A stretch of 64,000 nucleotides of DNA from Sphingomonas sp. R-74633 (GCF_013416555.1 NZ_JACCFG010000001.1:930001-994000); one strand, 5' to 3'. Shown: positions 1-8,848, numbered from the stretch's first letter. The notes: generated by a model from the letters alone, not told the origin. Translations and numbers: made by a program.

Positions 1-48
1 GATCCAGACGGGCTGAACATCGAAGCCGTCTGCCACGCGCCCGGCTGA
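1..48 (+). CDS. C-terminal end of a VOC/glyoxalase-family protein (cut by window edge)
   Basis: The first 48 bases read in frame to a TGA as DPDGLNIEAVCHAPG. The DPDG-N-IEAV-H pattern is typical of the last beta strand of vicinal-oxygen-chelate (glyoxalase/bleomycin-resistance-like) proteins, where the Glu is often a metal ligand. Only 15 residues are visible, so substrate and exact family cannot be given. A GC-rich hairpin follows directly, as expected at a gene end. Confidence 0.55.
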   Translation, partial: DPDGLNIEAVCHAPG

Positions 49-54
49 AAGGCC

Positions 55-90
55 GGGGCGGCCGGAATAGTAGGGGAATTCGGCCGCCCC
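55..90. terminator. GC-rich hairpin between convergent genes
   Basis: GGGGCGGCCG at 55-64 and CGGCCGCCCC at 81-90 form a perfect 10-bp stem around a 16-base loop. It lies just after the partial VOC gene and beyond the 3' end of the minus-strand kinase. There is no T tract, so an intrinsic terminator is plausible but unproven. Confidence 0.45.
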
Positions 91-189
91 AGTAGTTCAG
101 GGGTGCCGGCGTACAGAGGGGCAGACGCCGACCCGGATCGCTCTGGCGGGCGGGCCTTGCTGTGGTATTTCAGTTTGTTGCGCCGTAGG

Positions 190-2955
190 TCAGGCAGTCT
201 CGGCATCAGCCGATACGGTCGGCAACGTGAAGCTGAACACCGCCCCGCCATCGGGGCCATTTTCCGCCCATAGCCGCCCGCCATGCGCTTCCACGATCGT
301 GCGGCATATCGGCAGGCCAAGCCCGGTGCCGCTCTCCTTGGTGGTACGAAAGGGCTCGAACAGATTCTCGAGCATCGTCTCGCTCAGGCCAGGCCCGGTA
401 TCGGCTACCTGGACGCACACTTCCTCGCCCTCGAGGTAGCTGGTCACTACGACTTCGCGCCGTTCGCAGCCAGCAGTGGCCTCGACGCCGTTGCGGATCA
501 GGTTGCTCACCACCTGCTCGATCTGCAGCGAATCGCCGATCAGGCAGGCCTGGATCGGGTCGAAATCGCAATCGATGCGGGCGCCTGCCGCCACCTTGAG
601 CTGGCGCACGGCTGCGCAGGCCGCCCGAACCACGGCGTTCAGGTCCATGCGCGTCTTGGCGACGTCCCCGGTCACGGTGAAGGAGCGGATCTTACGAATG
701 ATGTCGCCGGCCCGCAGCGCCTGCACCCGGGCGCGATCGAGCGCATCGAGGATCGAGTGATCAGGATCGCCGCGCGAGCGGGTGAGATAGCGGCAGGCCT
801 CGAGATAATTGGTGATCGCCGCCAGCGGCTGGTTGAGTTCATGCGCGAGCGTGGAGGCCATTGCGCCCATCGCGTTCAGGCGGGCGAGGCGCAGCAGCTT
901 CTCATGCACTTCGCGCAGTTGCGCATCGGCTTCCATGTCGCGGGTGATGTCGATCGCCAGTCCGATCAGACGGGGATGGCCGTCATGCGCATCATAATGG
1001 CCCTGCAGCGTCACCCAGCGCGCCTCCCCGCCGGGCAGCGTCAACGCGAGCGTCATGTCGAGCGGTCCTTCGCTCTTGCGCGCATTGCCGATCGCCTGGC
1101 GCAACGCCAGCACCTGCGCTTCCCCCATCGGAGCGGCGATATCGGCCATGCGATACTCGCCCTCGCGCCATTCCAGCCCGAACATCCGCGCCGTCTCGGG
1201 CGACTGCCGCGAACCGCCATCGATGAGGTCGATCTCCCACATGCCCACGCCCGCGGCTTCCTGGGCCAGACGCAACATTTTCTCGCTCTTCTCCAGCGCC
1301 TGTTGCGCAGCGACCCGCTGCGAGATGTCCAGCATGACGACCGCGATATAGTCGCTGGCGCCGCCGCCCGCCCGAACGATGTTCGCGGTGCAATGGATGG
1401 GGCGTACGATGCCATCGCCGGTATGCAGCATCCGATCGCCCGAGAAGAAGTTTTCCTCGCCCCGGACCATCGCGTCGATCGCCTTCACGGTCGACTGCGC
1501 TTCCTCGGCAACGCCGAACTCGCTGAGGTTGCGCCCGATCAGCACTTCGCGCGGATAGCCGCAAATCTCGCAGCCCCGGTCGTTGATTTCCAGTATCTCG
1601 CCCTGCAGCGAAAGCCGGCCGACGCCGACGCCGGCCTGCTCGAACACCGTGCGATAGCGGCGCTCGGCCTCTTCCAGCTTGCGGCGGGCCTCCATTTCGG
1701 CGGTCACGATCTCGCTCGACAGGACGATACCGGCAATGCGGTCATCCTCGTCATACCAGGGCCGTTGGCTCCAGCGGACATAGTCGATGCTGCCATCGGG
1801 ATTCGTGAACGGCTGGCTGTCGCCGGACAGCTGCTCGCCGTTCAGCACGCGCTGGTAGTTGGCGTGCCGCTCCGGCTCGATGCCCGGGAAGACTTCGAAA
1901 TGGGTGCGCCCTTCGAGCGGCACGTCCAGGGGCAGGTGGAAATCCTTGAGGTAGCGCGGTGATGCGGCGATGTAGCGCAGGTCGCGGTCGAGGATCGCCA
2001 CCGCGGTGGCGGAGTCACGCGCCATGTTGGTGAGGTTGCGGCGCGATACTTCGAGCCGCTTGGCGGCGAGGCGCAGCTTGTCCTCGGCGTGGCGCCCATC
2101 GGCATAGGTGGCGAGGAGGAAGATCGTCGCAGCGGTGACCGCCACGAACATCTGCGCGATCATCACCTGATGCTGAGGCGCGGCGAGCGAGAAGGGGCCG
2201 GTGTGGATCTCGGCGCTCCACAGCATGATCACCGAGCTGATCGCCACCGCGGTCGTCGCACCGCGCAGGTGCCAGCCCAGCGCCGCCAGCACGAGCGGCG
2301 GAAAGATCGCGCCGCCGATCGGTCCACTGTCCGGCGCGAGGAACACAAGCGCCGCCACCGCCGCGCAGAAGATCATGGTCGCCACGAAACCCGCCCAGCG
2401 CAGCGCAGACCAGCGCTGGCGCGGCGGCGTTGCCCAGACCAGCACCAGCGGTGCCACCAGCAGCATGCCCAGCCCTTGCTGCGCGAACTTGTCGAGCAGC
2501 GAGAAAGAGCGCCCCACCGCCAGCACGCCCAGCGCCACGACGCCCGCCGAAAGCGCCGAACCGGCGATCGCGGCGGCGAATACCCATAGCAGCGAGCGCG
2601 GGTCGAGCAGCTCGGCCGGCCTTATCCCCCGGCGCTGGATCATTGTCGCGGTGAGCAGCGAACCGCCGGCTAGGCCGATGGCGCTCGCCAGCTGCGTGGC
2701 CAGGGAATAGTGGACGTCGAACATCCAATAGGTGACGAGGACGGCGACGATGAGCAGCGGCCAGAGCCGCGTGCCGAACAGGATCAACCCGCCCACGGAC
2801 AGGCCGATGGCGATGCCAAGCGGCGGGTTGGAGCCGGTGACGCGATACCACAGGGCCCAGCTCACGCAGCCGGCGAAGGCGCCCAGAAAGACCAGCAGCG
2901 CCGGACGCACCGACGCAAACCGCCTCACTGGCCAACGTTCCTCCACCGTCGCCAT
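190..2955 (-). CDS. MASE1-PAS-PAS-PAS sensor histidine kinase (FixL-like)
   Basis: This is a membrane-bound two-component sensor. Residues about 1-290 carry eight or so hydrophobic segments of MASE1 type. Three PAS-like domains follow at about 310-430, 437-560 and 570-690. The dimerisation domain has the H-box AHELNQPLAAITNY with the phospho-acceptor near His705, as in FixL/DctB-type kinases. The catalytic domain shows the N-box (QVVSNLIRNGVEA), DTGPGLS, LFEPFRTTK and GTGLGL, so it should be active. The ATG at 2955 is preferred over an upstream TTG because GGAG lies just ahead of it. No response regulator is adjacent, so the partner is unknown. The PAS folds could bind heme, flavin or a small ligand; no diagnostic residue settles which. 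Confidence 0.88.
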   Translation of the reverse strand: MATVEERWPVRRFASVRPALLVFLGAFAGCVSWALWYRVTGSNPPLGIAIGLSVGGLILFGTRLWPLLIVAVLVTYWMFDVHYSLATQLASAIGLAGGSLLTATMIQRRGIRPAELLDPRSLLWVFAAAIAGSALSAGVVALGVLAVGRSFSLLDKFAQQGLGMLLVAPLVLVWATPPRQRWSALRWAGFVATMIFCAAVAALVFLAPDSGPIGGAIFPPLVLAALGWHLRGATTAVAISSVIMLWSAEIHTGPFSLAAPQHQVMIAQMFVAVTAATIFLLATYADGRHAEDKLRLAAKRLEVSRRNLTNMARDSATAVAILDRDLRYIAASPRYLKDFHLPLDVPLEGRTHFEVFPGIEPERHANYQRVLNGEQLSGDSQPFTNPDGSIDYVRWSQRPWYDEDDRIAGIVLSSEIVTAEMEARRKLEEAERRYRTVFEQAGVGVGRLSLQGEILEINDRGCEICGYPREVLIGRNLSEFGVAEEAQSTVKAIDAMVRGEENFFSGDRMLHTGDGIVRPIHCTANIVRAGGGASDYIAVVMLDISQRVAAQQALEKSEKMLRLAQEAAGVGMWEIDLIDGGSRQSPETARMFGLEWREGEYRMADIAAPMGEAQVLALRQAIGNARKSEGPLDMTLALTLPGGEARWVTLQGHYDAHDGHPRLIGLAIDITRDMEADAQLREVHEKLLRLARLNAMGAMASTLAHELNQPLAAITNYLEACRYLTRSRGDPDHSILDALDRARVQALRAGDIIRKIRSFTVTGDVAKTRMDLNAVVRAACAAVRQLKVAAGARIDCDFDPIQACLIGDSLQIEQVVSNLIRNGVEATAGCERREVVVTSYLEGEEVCVQVADTGPGLSETMLENLFEPFRTTKESGTGLGLPICRTIVEAHGGRLWAENGPDGGAVFSFTLPTVSADAETA

Positions 2956-3041
2956 CAATACTCCGCGTAAAGCGAAGCCCTTCGTGGAAGACGGCGACGA
3001 TGTAAATCCGCTAATTTACGGAATTTTGAAGCAACTATTTA

Positions 3042-4634
3042 TCAAGCAGCGGCTTTTCGACGCTCGGACATTTCCTCGTTGAGCATCTCGGCCAGCAAAA
3101 AGGCGAGCTCAAGACTTTGTCCCGCATTGAGACGCGGGTCGCAATGCGTGTGGTAGCGGTCGGCCAGACCCTGCTCGGTAATGTCGATCGCACCGCCGGT
3201 GCATTCGGTGACGTTCTGTCCGGTCATCTCGGCATGGATGCCGCCGGCGAAGGTACCCTCGGCGCGGTGGACTGCGAAGAAGCCGCGCACTTCGGCGAGG
3301 ATCCGGTCGAACGGGCGCGTCTTGTAGCCATTGGCCGCCTTGATCACGTTGCCGTGCATCGGATCGCAGCTCCACACCACCTGGTGCCCCTCGCGCTTCA
3401 CCGCGCGGACGAGCTTCGGCAGCCCGGCCTCGATCTTGTCGTGCCCAAAGCGGGTGATCAGCGTCATCCGTCCCGGCGTGCGGCTCGGGTTGAGCGTGTC
3501 GAGCAGCTTTAGCAGTGCGTCGGGCTCGAGGCTCGGACCGCACTTCATCCCGATCGGATTGCCGATGCCGCGCAGAAACTCGACATGCGCCGAGCCCTCG
3601 AAGCGGGTGCGGTCGCCGATCCAGAGCATGTGGGCGCTGGTGTCGTACCAGTCGCCGGTCAGCGAGTCCTGGCGGGTCATCGCCTGCTCATAGGGGAGCA
3701 GCAGCGCCTCGTGGCTGGTATAGAAGCTGGTCGCCTTCAGCTGCGGCACGCTGTCCGCATCAATGCCGCAGGCGGCCATGAAGTCGAGCGCCTCGCCGAT
3801 CCGGTCGGCGACATCGGCATATTTCTTCGCCCAAGGGCTGCGGCCCATGAAGTCGTGCGTCCATTTATGGACCTGGTGCAGGTTCGCATAGCCGCCCTGC
3901 GCAAAGGCACGCAGCAGGTTGAGCGTCGCCGCCGACTGCGAATAGCCCTGGAGCATGCGCTGCGGATCGGGGATGCGCGCTTCGGGAGTGAAGGCGATGT
4001 CGTTGACATTGTCGCCGCGGTAGCTCGGCAGCTCGACGCCATCGATGATCTCGGTATCGGCCGAACGCGGCTTGGCGAACTGGCCCGCCATGCGCCCCAG
4101 CTTCACCGTCGGCAGCTTCGAGGCGAAGGTAAGCACCACCGCCATCTGGAGCAGCACGCGGAAGGTGTCGCGGATGTTGTTCGGGTGGAACTCGGCGAAG
4201 CTCTCGGCGCAGTCGCCGCCCTGGAGCAGGAAGGCCTCGCCGCGCGACACCTTGGCCAGCTCGCTGGTCAGCTCGCGCGCCTCGCCGGCGAAGACGAGGG
4301 GCGGGAAGGAGGTCAGCTGGGTTGTCGCCGCATCGAGCGCACCCTGATCGGGATATTTGGGCAGCTGGCGCGCCTCAGCCGCCTTCCAGCTCGACGGGCT
4401 CCAGCTCGCGCTCATGTCATTCTCCGCATCACGCACCGTGACGTTCCAGTCGGCATGGTCGGCGATGCCGTGCGCGGCGATCAGGTTCATCACCTTCGCA
4501 TTTGCGCGCTTGCCGTCCTTCTCCCAGCCCTGGACCGTAGAGCCCGGAATATCGAACCACGTACCGAACGCGGCGCGGGTGAGGGAGCGTTCCTCGCGGA
4601 AGCGATGAATCTTGGTGCCTGCCAGTGTCGTCAT
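3042..4634 (-). CDS. aroG: class II DAHP synthase with N-terminal helix-turn-helix domain
   Basis: The protein catalyses the first shikimate-pathway step: phosphoenolpyruvate plus erythrose 4-phosphate to DAHP. From about residue 74 on (457 residues) it matches class II (plant/mycobacterial type) synthases: GGDCAESF with the metal-binding Cys, [43 protein letters not shown] and SCDPMHGN. Residues 1-72 are a Cro/XRE-like helix-turn-helix ([20 protein letters not shown]) joined without any stop codon. A second start at Met74 (4415) has a good Shine-Dalgarno, while the first ATG (4634) has none obvious. Thus a 530-residue fusion, a 457-residue enzyme, or both may be made. Paired TTACCC/GGGTAA motifs lie just upstream. 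Enzyme identity is firm; the meaning of the HTH is inference. Confidence 0.92.
   Translation of the reverse strand: MTTLAGTKIHRFREERSLTRAAFGTWFDIPGSTVQGWEKDGKRANAKVMNLIAAHGIADHADWNVTVRDAENDMSASWSPSSWKAAEARQLPKYPDQGALDAATTQLTSFPPLVFAGEARELTSELAKVSRGEAFLLQGGDCAESFAEFHPNNIRDTFRVLLQMAVVLTFASKLPTVKLGRMAGQFAKPRSADTEIIDGVELPSYRGDNVNDIAFTPEARIPDPQRMLQGYSQSAATLNLLRAFAQGGYANLHQVHKWTHDFMGRSPWAKKYADVADRIGEALDFMAACGIDADSVPQLKATSFYTSHEALLLPYEQAMTRQDSLTGDWYDTSAHMLWIGDRTRFEGSAHVEFLRGIGNPIGMKCGPSLEPDALLKLLDTLNPSRTPGRMTLITRFGHDKIEAGLPKLVRAVKREGHQVVWSCDPMHGNVIKAANGYKTRPFDRILAEVRGFFAVHRAEGTFAGGIHAEMTGQNVTECTGGAIDITEQGLADRYHTHCDPRLNAGQSLELAFLLAEMLNEEMSERRKAAA
4413..4425 (-). promoter_or_regulatory. internal ribosome binding site and start codon of the DAHP synthase core
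   Basis: On the minus strand GGAG (4425-4422) is followed after six bases by ATG (4415-4413), in frame with the upstream HTH reading frame. This spacing is ideal for initiation, so the enzyme domain can be translated on its own from Met74. Confidence 0.6.
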
Positions 4635-4645
4635 AGTGCGGCGAC

Positions 4646-4700
4646 TTACCCGCGCTGGGTAAAATTACGCAAGCAAAAAATTTCCCCGCCGGGGTAAAAT
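4646..4700. promoter_or_regulatory. paired TTACCC/GGGTAA palindromes upstream of the HTH-DAHP synthase
   Basis: TTACCC-GCGCT-GGGTAA (4646-4662) is a perfect palindrome with 6-bp arms. A second imperfect palindrome, CCCC-GCC-GGGG followed by TAAAAT, covers 4684-4700. The half-site GGGTAAAAT occurs in both (4657-4665 and 4692-4700), 35 bases apart. The sites lie 12-66 bases upstream of the ATG at 4634, where a promoter would be. They are good candidates for an operator, perhaps bound by the HTH domain encoded right there; that link is inference. Confidence 0.55.
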
Positions 4701-5155
4701 CAATCCGGCAGTGTCTCGCCGAGCTTGTCGTATTGCAGGCTGATCCCGTGGAAACGCGAACCTTCGTCCGCATAACCGTCGAGATAAATGCCGTGCTCGG
4801 TGTGGAGCAGGCGGGTGCCGTCGCCATCGGGCAGCATCTCGATCGAACAGAGGTTCACCGAGATCGGCTTGCCGTCGATCTTCATGCGATAGGCATAGAC
4901 GATGCGGCTGTCGGGCACGATGTCGTGATAGGAACAGTCGAAGCGGGTAACCCTGCCGCTATGCCACTTTCCCTCAAGATGTTCGGTGCCGCCGGTGCGG
5001 AAATCGAAATGGCGGTCGACCATCTCCCAGGCGTCGTTCGGCCCTGAGAACCAGCGCGCCTTGCCTTCTTCGGTCGAGAAGGCGGCGAACACGCGCGCCG
5101 GGCTCTGCTTGAAGCGGCGTTCGATGACGAACTTGTCGTGGACGGCTTCCGCCAT
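4700..5155 (-). CDS. SRPBCC (AHSA1/START-like) domain protein
   Basis: A 151-residue protein with the pattern of the AHSA1-type SRPBCC fold: an N-terminal FVIERRFKQSPARVFAAFST strand-helix, RWFSGPNDAWEM, FDFRTGGTE, and a C-terminal helix region after HTEHGIYLDGY. Such proteins have a hydrophobic cavity and often sit beside an ArsR regulator, as here, but their ligands are rarely known. The ATG at 5155 is chosen because AGGAG lies eight bases upstream and only two bases separate it from the arsR-like stop codon, so the two genes are translated as a unit. The reading frame extends further upstream, but only inside the arsR-like gene. Confidence 0.82.
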   Translation of the reverse strand: MAEAVHDKFVIERRFKQSPARVFAAFSTEEGKARWFSGPNDAWEMVDRHFDFRTGGTEHLEGKWHSGRVTRFDCSYHDIVPDSRIVYAYRMKIDGKPISVNLCSIEMLPDGDGTRLLHTEHGIYLDGYADEGSRFHGISLQYDKLGETLPD

Positions 5156-5157
5156 GG

Positions 5158-5484
5158 TCACTTCTCCTGGTCCTGGGCGTCGAGGAATTTGGCGAGGCGA
5201 TCGTAGCGCGCCTCGGTCGCGCGGCGGCGCTCTATGATCCATTGCTCGACCGCGGCGAGCGCCAGCGGCTCGAGCGTGCAGGTGCGCACGCGCCCCTGTT
5301 TCTCAGTGCGCACCAGTCCGGCGCCTTCGAGCACGCGGACATGCTGGAGGAAGCTCGGCATCGCCATGGTGAAACTGCCGGCGAGCTCGCTCACGCTGGC
5401 CGGCCCATTGCCGAGCTGCTCGACCACCGCCCGGCGGGTGGGATCGGCGAGCGCGGCAAAGGCGGCATCGATTTGGTTAGGCAT
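5158..5484 (-). CDS. ArsR-family transcriptional regulator
   Basis: A 108-residue winged helix-turn-helix protein (ALADPTRRAVVEQLGNGPASVSELA then PSFLQHVRVLEGAGLVRTEKQGR) with the standard ArsR architecture. It lacks an obvious metal-binding ELCVCDL box, as expected for the ArsR subgroup paired with SRPBCC proteins. It is first in a two-gene operon with the downstream SRPBCC gene. A palindrome covering its own start codon suggests autorepression. Confidence 0.88.
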   Translation of the reverse strand: MPNQIDAAFAALADPTRRAVVEQLGNGPASVSELAGSFTMAMPSFLQHVRVLEGAGLVRTEKQGRVRTCTLEPLALAAVEQWIIERRRATEARYDRLAKFLDAQDQEK

Positions 5485-5493
5485 AAACCTAAC
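5476..5493. promoter_or_regulatory. palindrome over the arsR-like start codon (candidate autoregulatory operator)
   Basis: GTTAGG-CATAAA-CCTAAC is a perfect 6-bp inverted repeat with a 6-bp spacer. The start codon of the ArsR-type gene lies in the spacer. ArsR repressors commonly bind such repeats in their own promoter; the assignment here is inference from position and symmetry. Confidence 0.5.
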
Positions 5494-5546
5494 TAATGCG
5501 CGAATAGGCCACAGCGCAAGCGGAAACTTAGGCGATTAGCGAAGTT

Positions 5547-6482
5547 TCAATAGCCGGCTGCGAGATCGACCTCGTTCTTGAGCGGGCGCCCTTCGACAAA
5601 GGCGTGGATATTCTCCACGAACAGCGCCGCCGCGCGCAGGAACATCCGCGTCTGGCTGCGGCCGGAGAGATGCATCGAATGGATCACGTTGGGCGTGTTC
5701 CAGAGCGGGTGCTCGGGCGGCAGCGGCTCGGGGGTAACGGTATCGAGGAAGGCACCGGCGATGCGTCGTTTCGTGCAGGCCTCGATCAGTGCCCCCTGGT
5801 CGATCAGCTCGCCGCGGCCGACATTCACGATCCAGGCGCTCGGCTTCATCGCGGCCAGTTCCTCCGCACCGATCATCGCGCGGCTCGCATCGGTCGAGGG
5901 CGCGGCGAGGAACACCCAGTCCGTTTCGGGCAGCAGCGCGCGCCACGCGTCCGGCCCCACCGTGCCGTCGGCGCCCGAGCGCGTGACGCCAGTCACTTCG
6001 ACCCCGAATCCCTTCAGCCGCTCGCCGATCAGCTTGCCGATCGTGCCATAGCCGATCACCAGTGCCTTGCTCTCGAACAGTTCGAGCTTGCCCGGCGCGT
6101 CCGTGGGCCATTCATGGCGATCGGCGGCGCGGACGACCTGATCGAAGCGCTTGGCGGCCACCAGCGCACCCATCACCGCATATTCGGCGACTGTATGCGC
6201 ATTGACCCCGCTGCCGTTGGTCACCCGCGTGCCGCGTGTCCGCAGCAGATCGGTGTCGAGCACGTCCAGCCCGGCATAGATGGTCGAGAGCCATTTGAGC
6301 TTGCCCGCCGCCACAACGCTGCGTGCCCATTCGCGCGGGTTATTATTGTCGAGCCAGGCGATGTCGGCATCCGCGGCGAGCGCGACCGCTTCGTCGGTCG
6401 AGGCGAACCAGTGGACGTCGAGACCCGCCGGGAGCTGTGGCTCAACCAGCGGGCGGGCGAGGGCGGGGAGAACGGCCTTCAT
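5547..6482 (-). CDS. D-isomer-specific 2-hydroxyacid dehydrogenase family protein
   Basis: A 311-residue NAD(P)-dependent dehydrogenase of the D-2-hydroxyacid family. The Rossmann motif LVIGYGTIGKLIGERLKGFG is followed by NVGRGELID (catalytic Arg), FLDTVTPEPLP (Glu) and a C-terminal HLSG (His), the usual catalytic trio. It could act on hydroxypyruvate, glyoxylate or a related acid; the substrate is not readable. The ATG at 6482 starts the family-typical N-terminus; the frame upstream of it runs into the neighbouring repeat and is not used. It stands alone between an ArsR-type operon and a REP-like repeat. Confidence 0.85.
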   Translation of the reverse strand: MKAVLPALARPLVEPQLPAGLDVHWFASTDEAVALAADADIAWLDNNNPREWARSVVAAGKLKWLSTIYAGLDVLDTDLLRTRGTRVTNGSGVNAHTVAEYAVMGALVAAKRFDQVVRAADRHEWPTDAPGKLELFESKALVIGYGTIGKLIGERLKGFGVEVTGVTRSGADGTVGPDAWRALLPETDWVFLAAPSTDASRAMIGAEELAAMKPSAWIVNVGRGELIDQGALIEACTKRRIAGAFLDTVTPEPLPPEHPLWNTPNVIHSMHLSGRSQTRMFLRAAALFVENIHAFVEGRPLKNEVDLAAGY

Positions 6483-6544
6483 GAGACGGAGGCTAGCGCG
6501 CTCGCGCGTCCGGTTCAAACATCGCCGTCGAGAGAAATCCGGTT

Positions 6545-6617
6545 CCCCGGCGAAAGCCGGGGCCCAGGGTAACAAGCGACACGGCAAGGAAACCCTGGGC
6601 CCCGGCCTCCGCCGGGG
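6545..6617. repeat. REP-like inverted repeat, type CCCCGGCGAAAGCCGGGG
   Basis: Two 26-base arms in inverted orientation (6545-6570 and 6592-6617) built on CCCCGGCGAAAGCCGGGG followed by CCCAGGGT, separated by about 20 bases. The second arm carries a CTC-CG variant in the loop. Each arm is itself a hairpin. Related copies occur at 12710, 18609, 40808, 43869, 46761 and 47238. Confidence 0.85.
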
Positions 6618-6630
6618 ATCCGCTCAGTGC

Positions 6631-7344
6631 TTAGTGGCGATCGCGGTCGCGATCCCGATCGCGGTCACGGCCATGATCAGACGTGGCGGTCGGTGAAGGG
6701 GCGGGGGAGGGCGTCGCGCCGGGGCGATGATCCCTGTCGTGATCGCCGCGCGGATTGTCGCGGGCATGGTCGCGCGCCTGCTCGGCCTGCTCGCGGCGGT
6801 CATGCGCCTTGGTCGCCGCCTCGTCGGCCTCGCGAACGCGATCGGCATCGGGAGCGCGCGCCTTGCCGTCATGATCAAACTCGCGGGTCGGCTTGCCACC
6901 CTGGAACGCGTAGCTGCGGTCGCCGCGCTGGACGAAGAAGGGCTTGCCCTCGCCGGGGCGGAAATAGGCGACTTCCTTGCCGTCGCGATCCGCGGTGCGG
7001 ACGATCTTGCCGCCGCGGGTCCAGGCCCAGCCATCGCCATAGCGGATGCGCTGGACGTTCTTGCCGTCGCGGATCTCGTCCTCGATCGTGCCGGCGTCGT
7101 GGAGCGGCGCGGCATCAGCGGCGGCAATGCCCGCGGCGGCCTTGGGCACGGCGGCGACGGTCACCGCAGTCGCGTCATCGGCGTCCTCGACCACGGGCGC
7201 TTCGTTGAGCGTCGAATCGTCGGGCGCGACGGCATTCTCGACGGCAACCGACTCATTATCGGTGGTCTTGGGCGCCTGGTTGCACGCGCCGAGTGCCAGC
7301 GCGGCGACCAAAGCGGTGAGGGGAAGGGACTTCAACATACGCAT
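6631..7344 (-). CDS. putative lipoprotein with charged Asp-Arg/His C-terminal repeat
   Basis: A 237-residue unrecognised protein. It begins with a lipoprotein signal (MRMLKSLPLTALVAALALGAC, lipobox LGAC), so it is likely anchored by the lipidated Cys. An Ala-rich acidic stretch follows, then a middle region (about 95-160) with aromatic, strand-like sequence (RIRYGDGWAWTRGGKIVRT). The last 70 residues are highly charged, with helical Arg/Asp/Glu/Ala sequence ending in a DRDRDRDRH tail. The gene is downstream of cysS on the same strand with 67 bases between. The low-complexity tail may bind metal or nucleic acid, but this is speculation. Confidence 0.72.
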   Translation of the reverse strand: MRMLKSLPLTALVAALALGACNQAPKTTDNESVAVENAVAPDDSTLNEAPVVEDADDATAVTVAAVPKAAAGIAAADAAPLHDAGTIEDEIRDGKNVQRIRYGDGWAWTRGGKIVRTADRDGKEVAYFRPGEGKPFFVQRGDRSYAFQGGKPTREFDHDGKARAPDADRVREADEAATKAHDRREQAEQARDHARDNPRGDHDRDHRPGATPSPAPSPTATSDHGRDRDRDRDRDRH

Positions 7345-7411
7345 CCTACTCCGTTGCCGCCCACCCTCCCGGTGAGCGCAGCACGGGGTGCAACGCGCAT
7401 GCGTCTCGGAT

Positions 7412-8848
7412 TTATCCGCCCAGGGCAGGCTTCCAGTCCCAACCCAGCGGATCGCCGTCCATCACTTCGACGCCGGCGGCCGTGAGTTCGTCGCGAATCG
7501 CGTCGGAGCGGGCGAAATCCTTGGCCGCGCGGGCTTCCTTGCGCTCGATCAATCGCGCCTCGATCTCCTCGGCGGTGATCGTCGCGGCTGCCGGGCGCAT
7601 ACGCAGCGACTGGCGGTCCAGGTTGAGCAGGTTGAGCCCGAGCACATCGTCGAAATGGACGAGGAGCGCGAGCTTGCGGCCGGCCGTCAGCTTCTTGTCG
7701 GCGACCATCGCCTCGAGCAGCGGCAGCGCGCGCGGCGTGTTGAGGTCGTCACTCACCGCCGCATCGAGCTGTGCGAGATAATCATCATCCCCCGAAGCAT
7801 CGGTGGCGGGGGACAGCGGCAGCGCGCGAACCGCCATCACCAGCCGCTTGAGCCGGGTCAGCGCCGCCGCCAGGTTCTCGGCGCTGAACTCCAGTTCGCT
7901 GCGATACTGCGCCGAGATGCACATCAGCCGATAGGCGAGGGGGTGCACGCCCGCGTCGATCAGCGACTGGAGCGTGGTGAAGCCGCCCTTGGATTTCGAC
8001 ATCTTCCCCTGGCGGTCGACCAGGAAGTTGTTGTGCATCCAGAAATGCGCACCCGTGTCCGAGCAGCCGCAAAACGCCTGATTCTGCGCGATCTCATTGG
8101 GGTGGTGGATCTCGCGGTGGTCGATGCCGCCGGTATGGATATCGAACGGCGCGCCGAGATATTTGATGCTCATCACCGAGCATTCGAGGTGCCAGCCGGG
8201 CGCGCCCTTGCCCCAGGGCGAATCCCATTCCATCTGGCGCTGCTCGCCCGGGGGCGACTTGCGCCAGATCGCGAAGTCCTGCGGATGACGCTTGCCCTCC
8301 ACCGCTTCGATCCGGCCCTCGCGTGTGTCGTCCTGCGATCCGGCGAGCTTGCCGTAGTCGGGCACGGTGGTGCTGTCGAAATAGAGGCCGGTGTCGAGCT
8401 CGTAGCAATGCTCGGGCGCGATCTTCTCGGCGAAGTCGATCATCTCGGCGATGTGATCGGTCGCCACCGACCAGCGGCTGGGCTGGCGGATGTTGAGGTC
8501 GGCGATGTTCTGCTTGAACGCCGCGGTATAATGCGCAGCGATGTCCCAGATGCTCTTCGCCTGAGACCTGGCCGCGGCTTCCATCTTGTCGTCGCCGACA
8601 TCGGCGTCGCTGGTCAGATGGCCGACATCGGTGATGTTGATGACGTGCGTTAGGGGAAACCCCTTCCAGGTCAGCACCCGGCTCAGCGTGTCGGTGAACA
8701 CGTACGCGCGCAGATTGCCGAGATGGGCGTAATTATAGACCGTCGGCCCGCACGAATAGACGCGCACGCCCTTTTCGGGGTCGAGCGGCTGGAAGGCTTC
8801 CAGGCTGCGGGTGAGCGAATTGTAGAGCGTGAGGGGTGCGCCGGTCAT
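7412..8848 (-). CDS. cysS: cysteinyl-tRNA synthetase
   Basis: Class I aminoacyl-tRNA synthetase that charges tRNA-Cys. The 478-residue length is normal. Visible are the zinc-site Cys and HIGH-type segment SCGPTVYNYAHLGN, the other zinc ligands in WHLECSVMS and the GGIDHREIHHPNE stretch, the KMSKSKG loop, and the C-terminal DALR-like helical domain ending in RSDAIRDELTAAGVEVMDG. Two small genes and the cognate tRNA-Cys lie upstream on the same strand within 0.9 kb. Confidence 0.97.
   Translation of the reverse strand: MTGAPLTLYNSLTRSLEAFQPLDPEKGVRVYSCGPTVYNYAHLGNLRAYVFTDTLSRVLTWKGFPLTHVINITDVGHLTSDADVGDDKMEAAARSQAKSIWDIAAHYTAAFKQNIADLNIRQPSRWSVATDHIAEMIDFAEKIAPEHCYELDTGLYFDSTTVPDYGKLAGSQDDTREGRIEAVEGKRHPQDFAIWRKSPPGEQRQMEWDSPWGKGAPGWHLECSVMSIKYLGAPFDIHTGGIDHREIHHPNEIAQNQAFCGCSDTGAHFWMHNNFLVDRQGKMSKSKGGFTTLQSLIDAGVHPLAYRLMCISAQYRSELEFSAENLAAALTRLKRLVMAVRALPLSPATDASGDDDYLAQLDAAVSDDLNTPRALPLLEAMVADKKLTAGRKLALLVHFDDVLGLNLLNLDRQSLRMRPAAATITAEEIEARLIERKEARAAKDFARSDAIRDELTAAGVEVMDGDPLGWDWKPALGG

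Noticed and set aside
2955..3041. GTAAAT-CCGCTA-ATTTAC inverted repeat (3002-3019) ahead of the MASE1 kinase as an operator
   Set aside because: The repeat is perfect but only 6 bp, AT-rich, and may also be the end of the DAHP synthase transcript; not enough to call.
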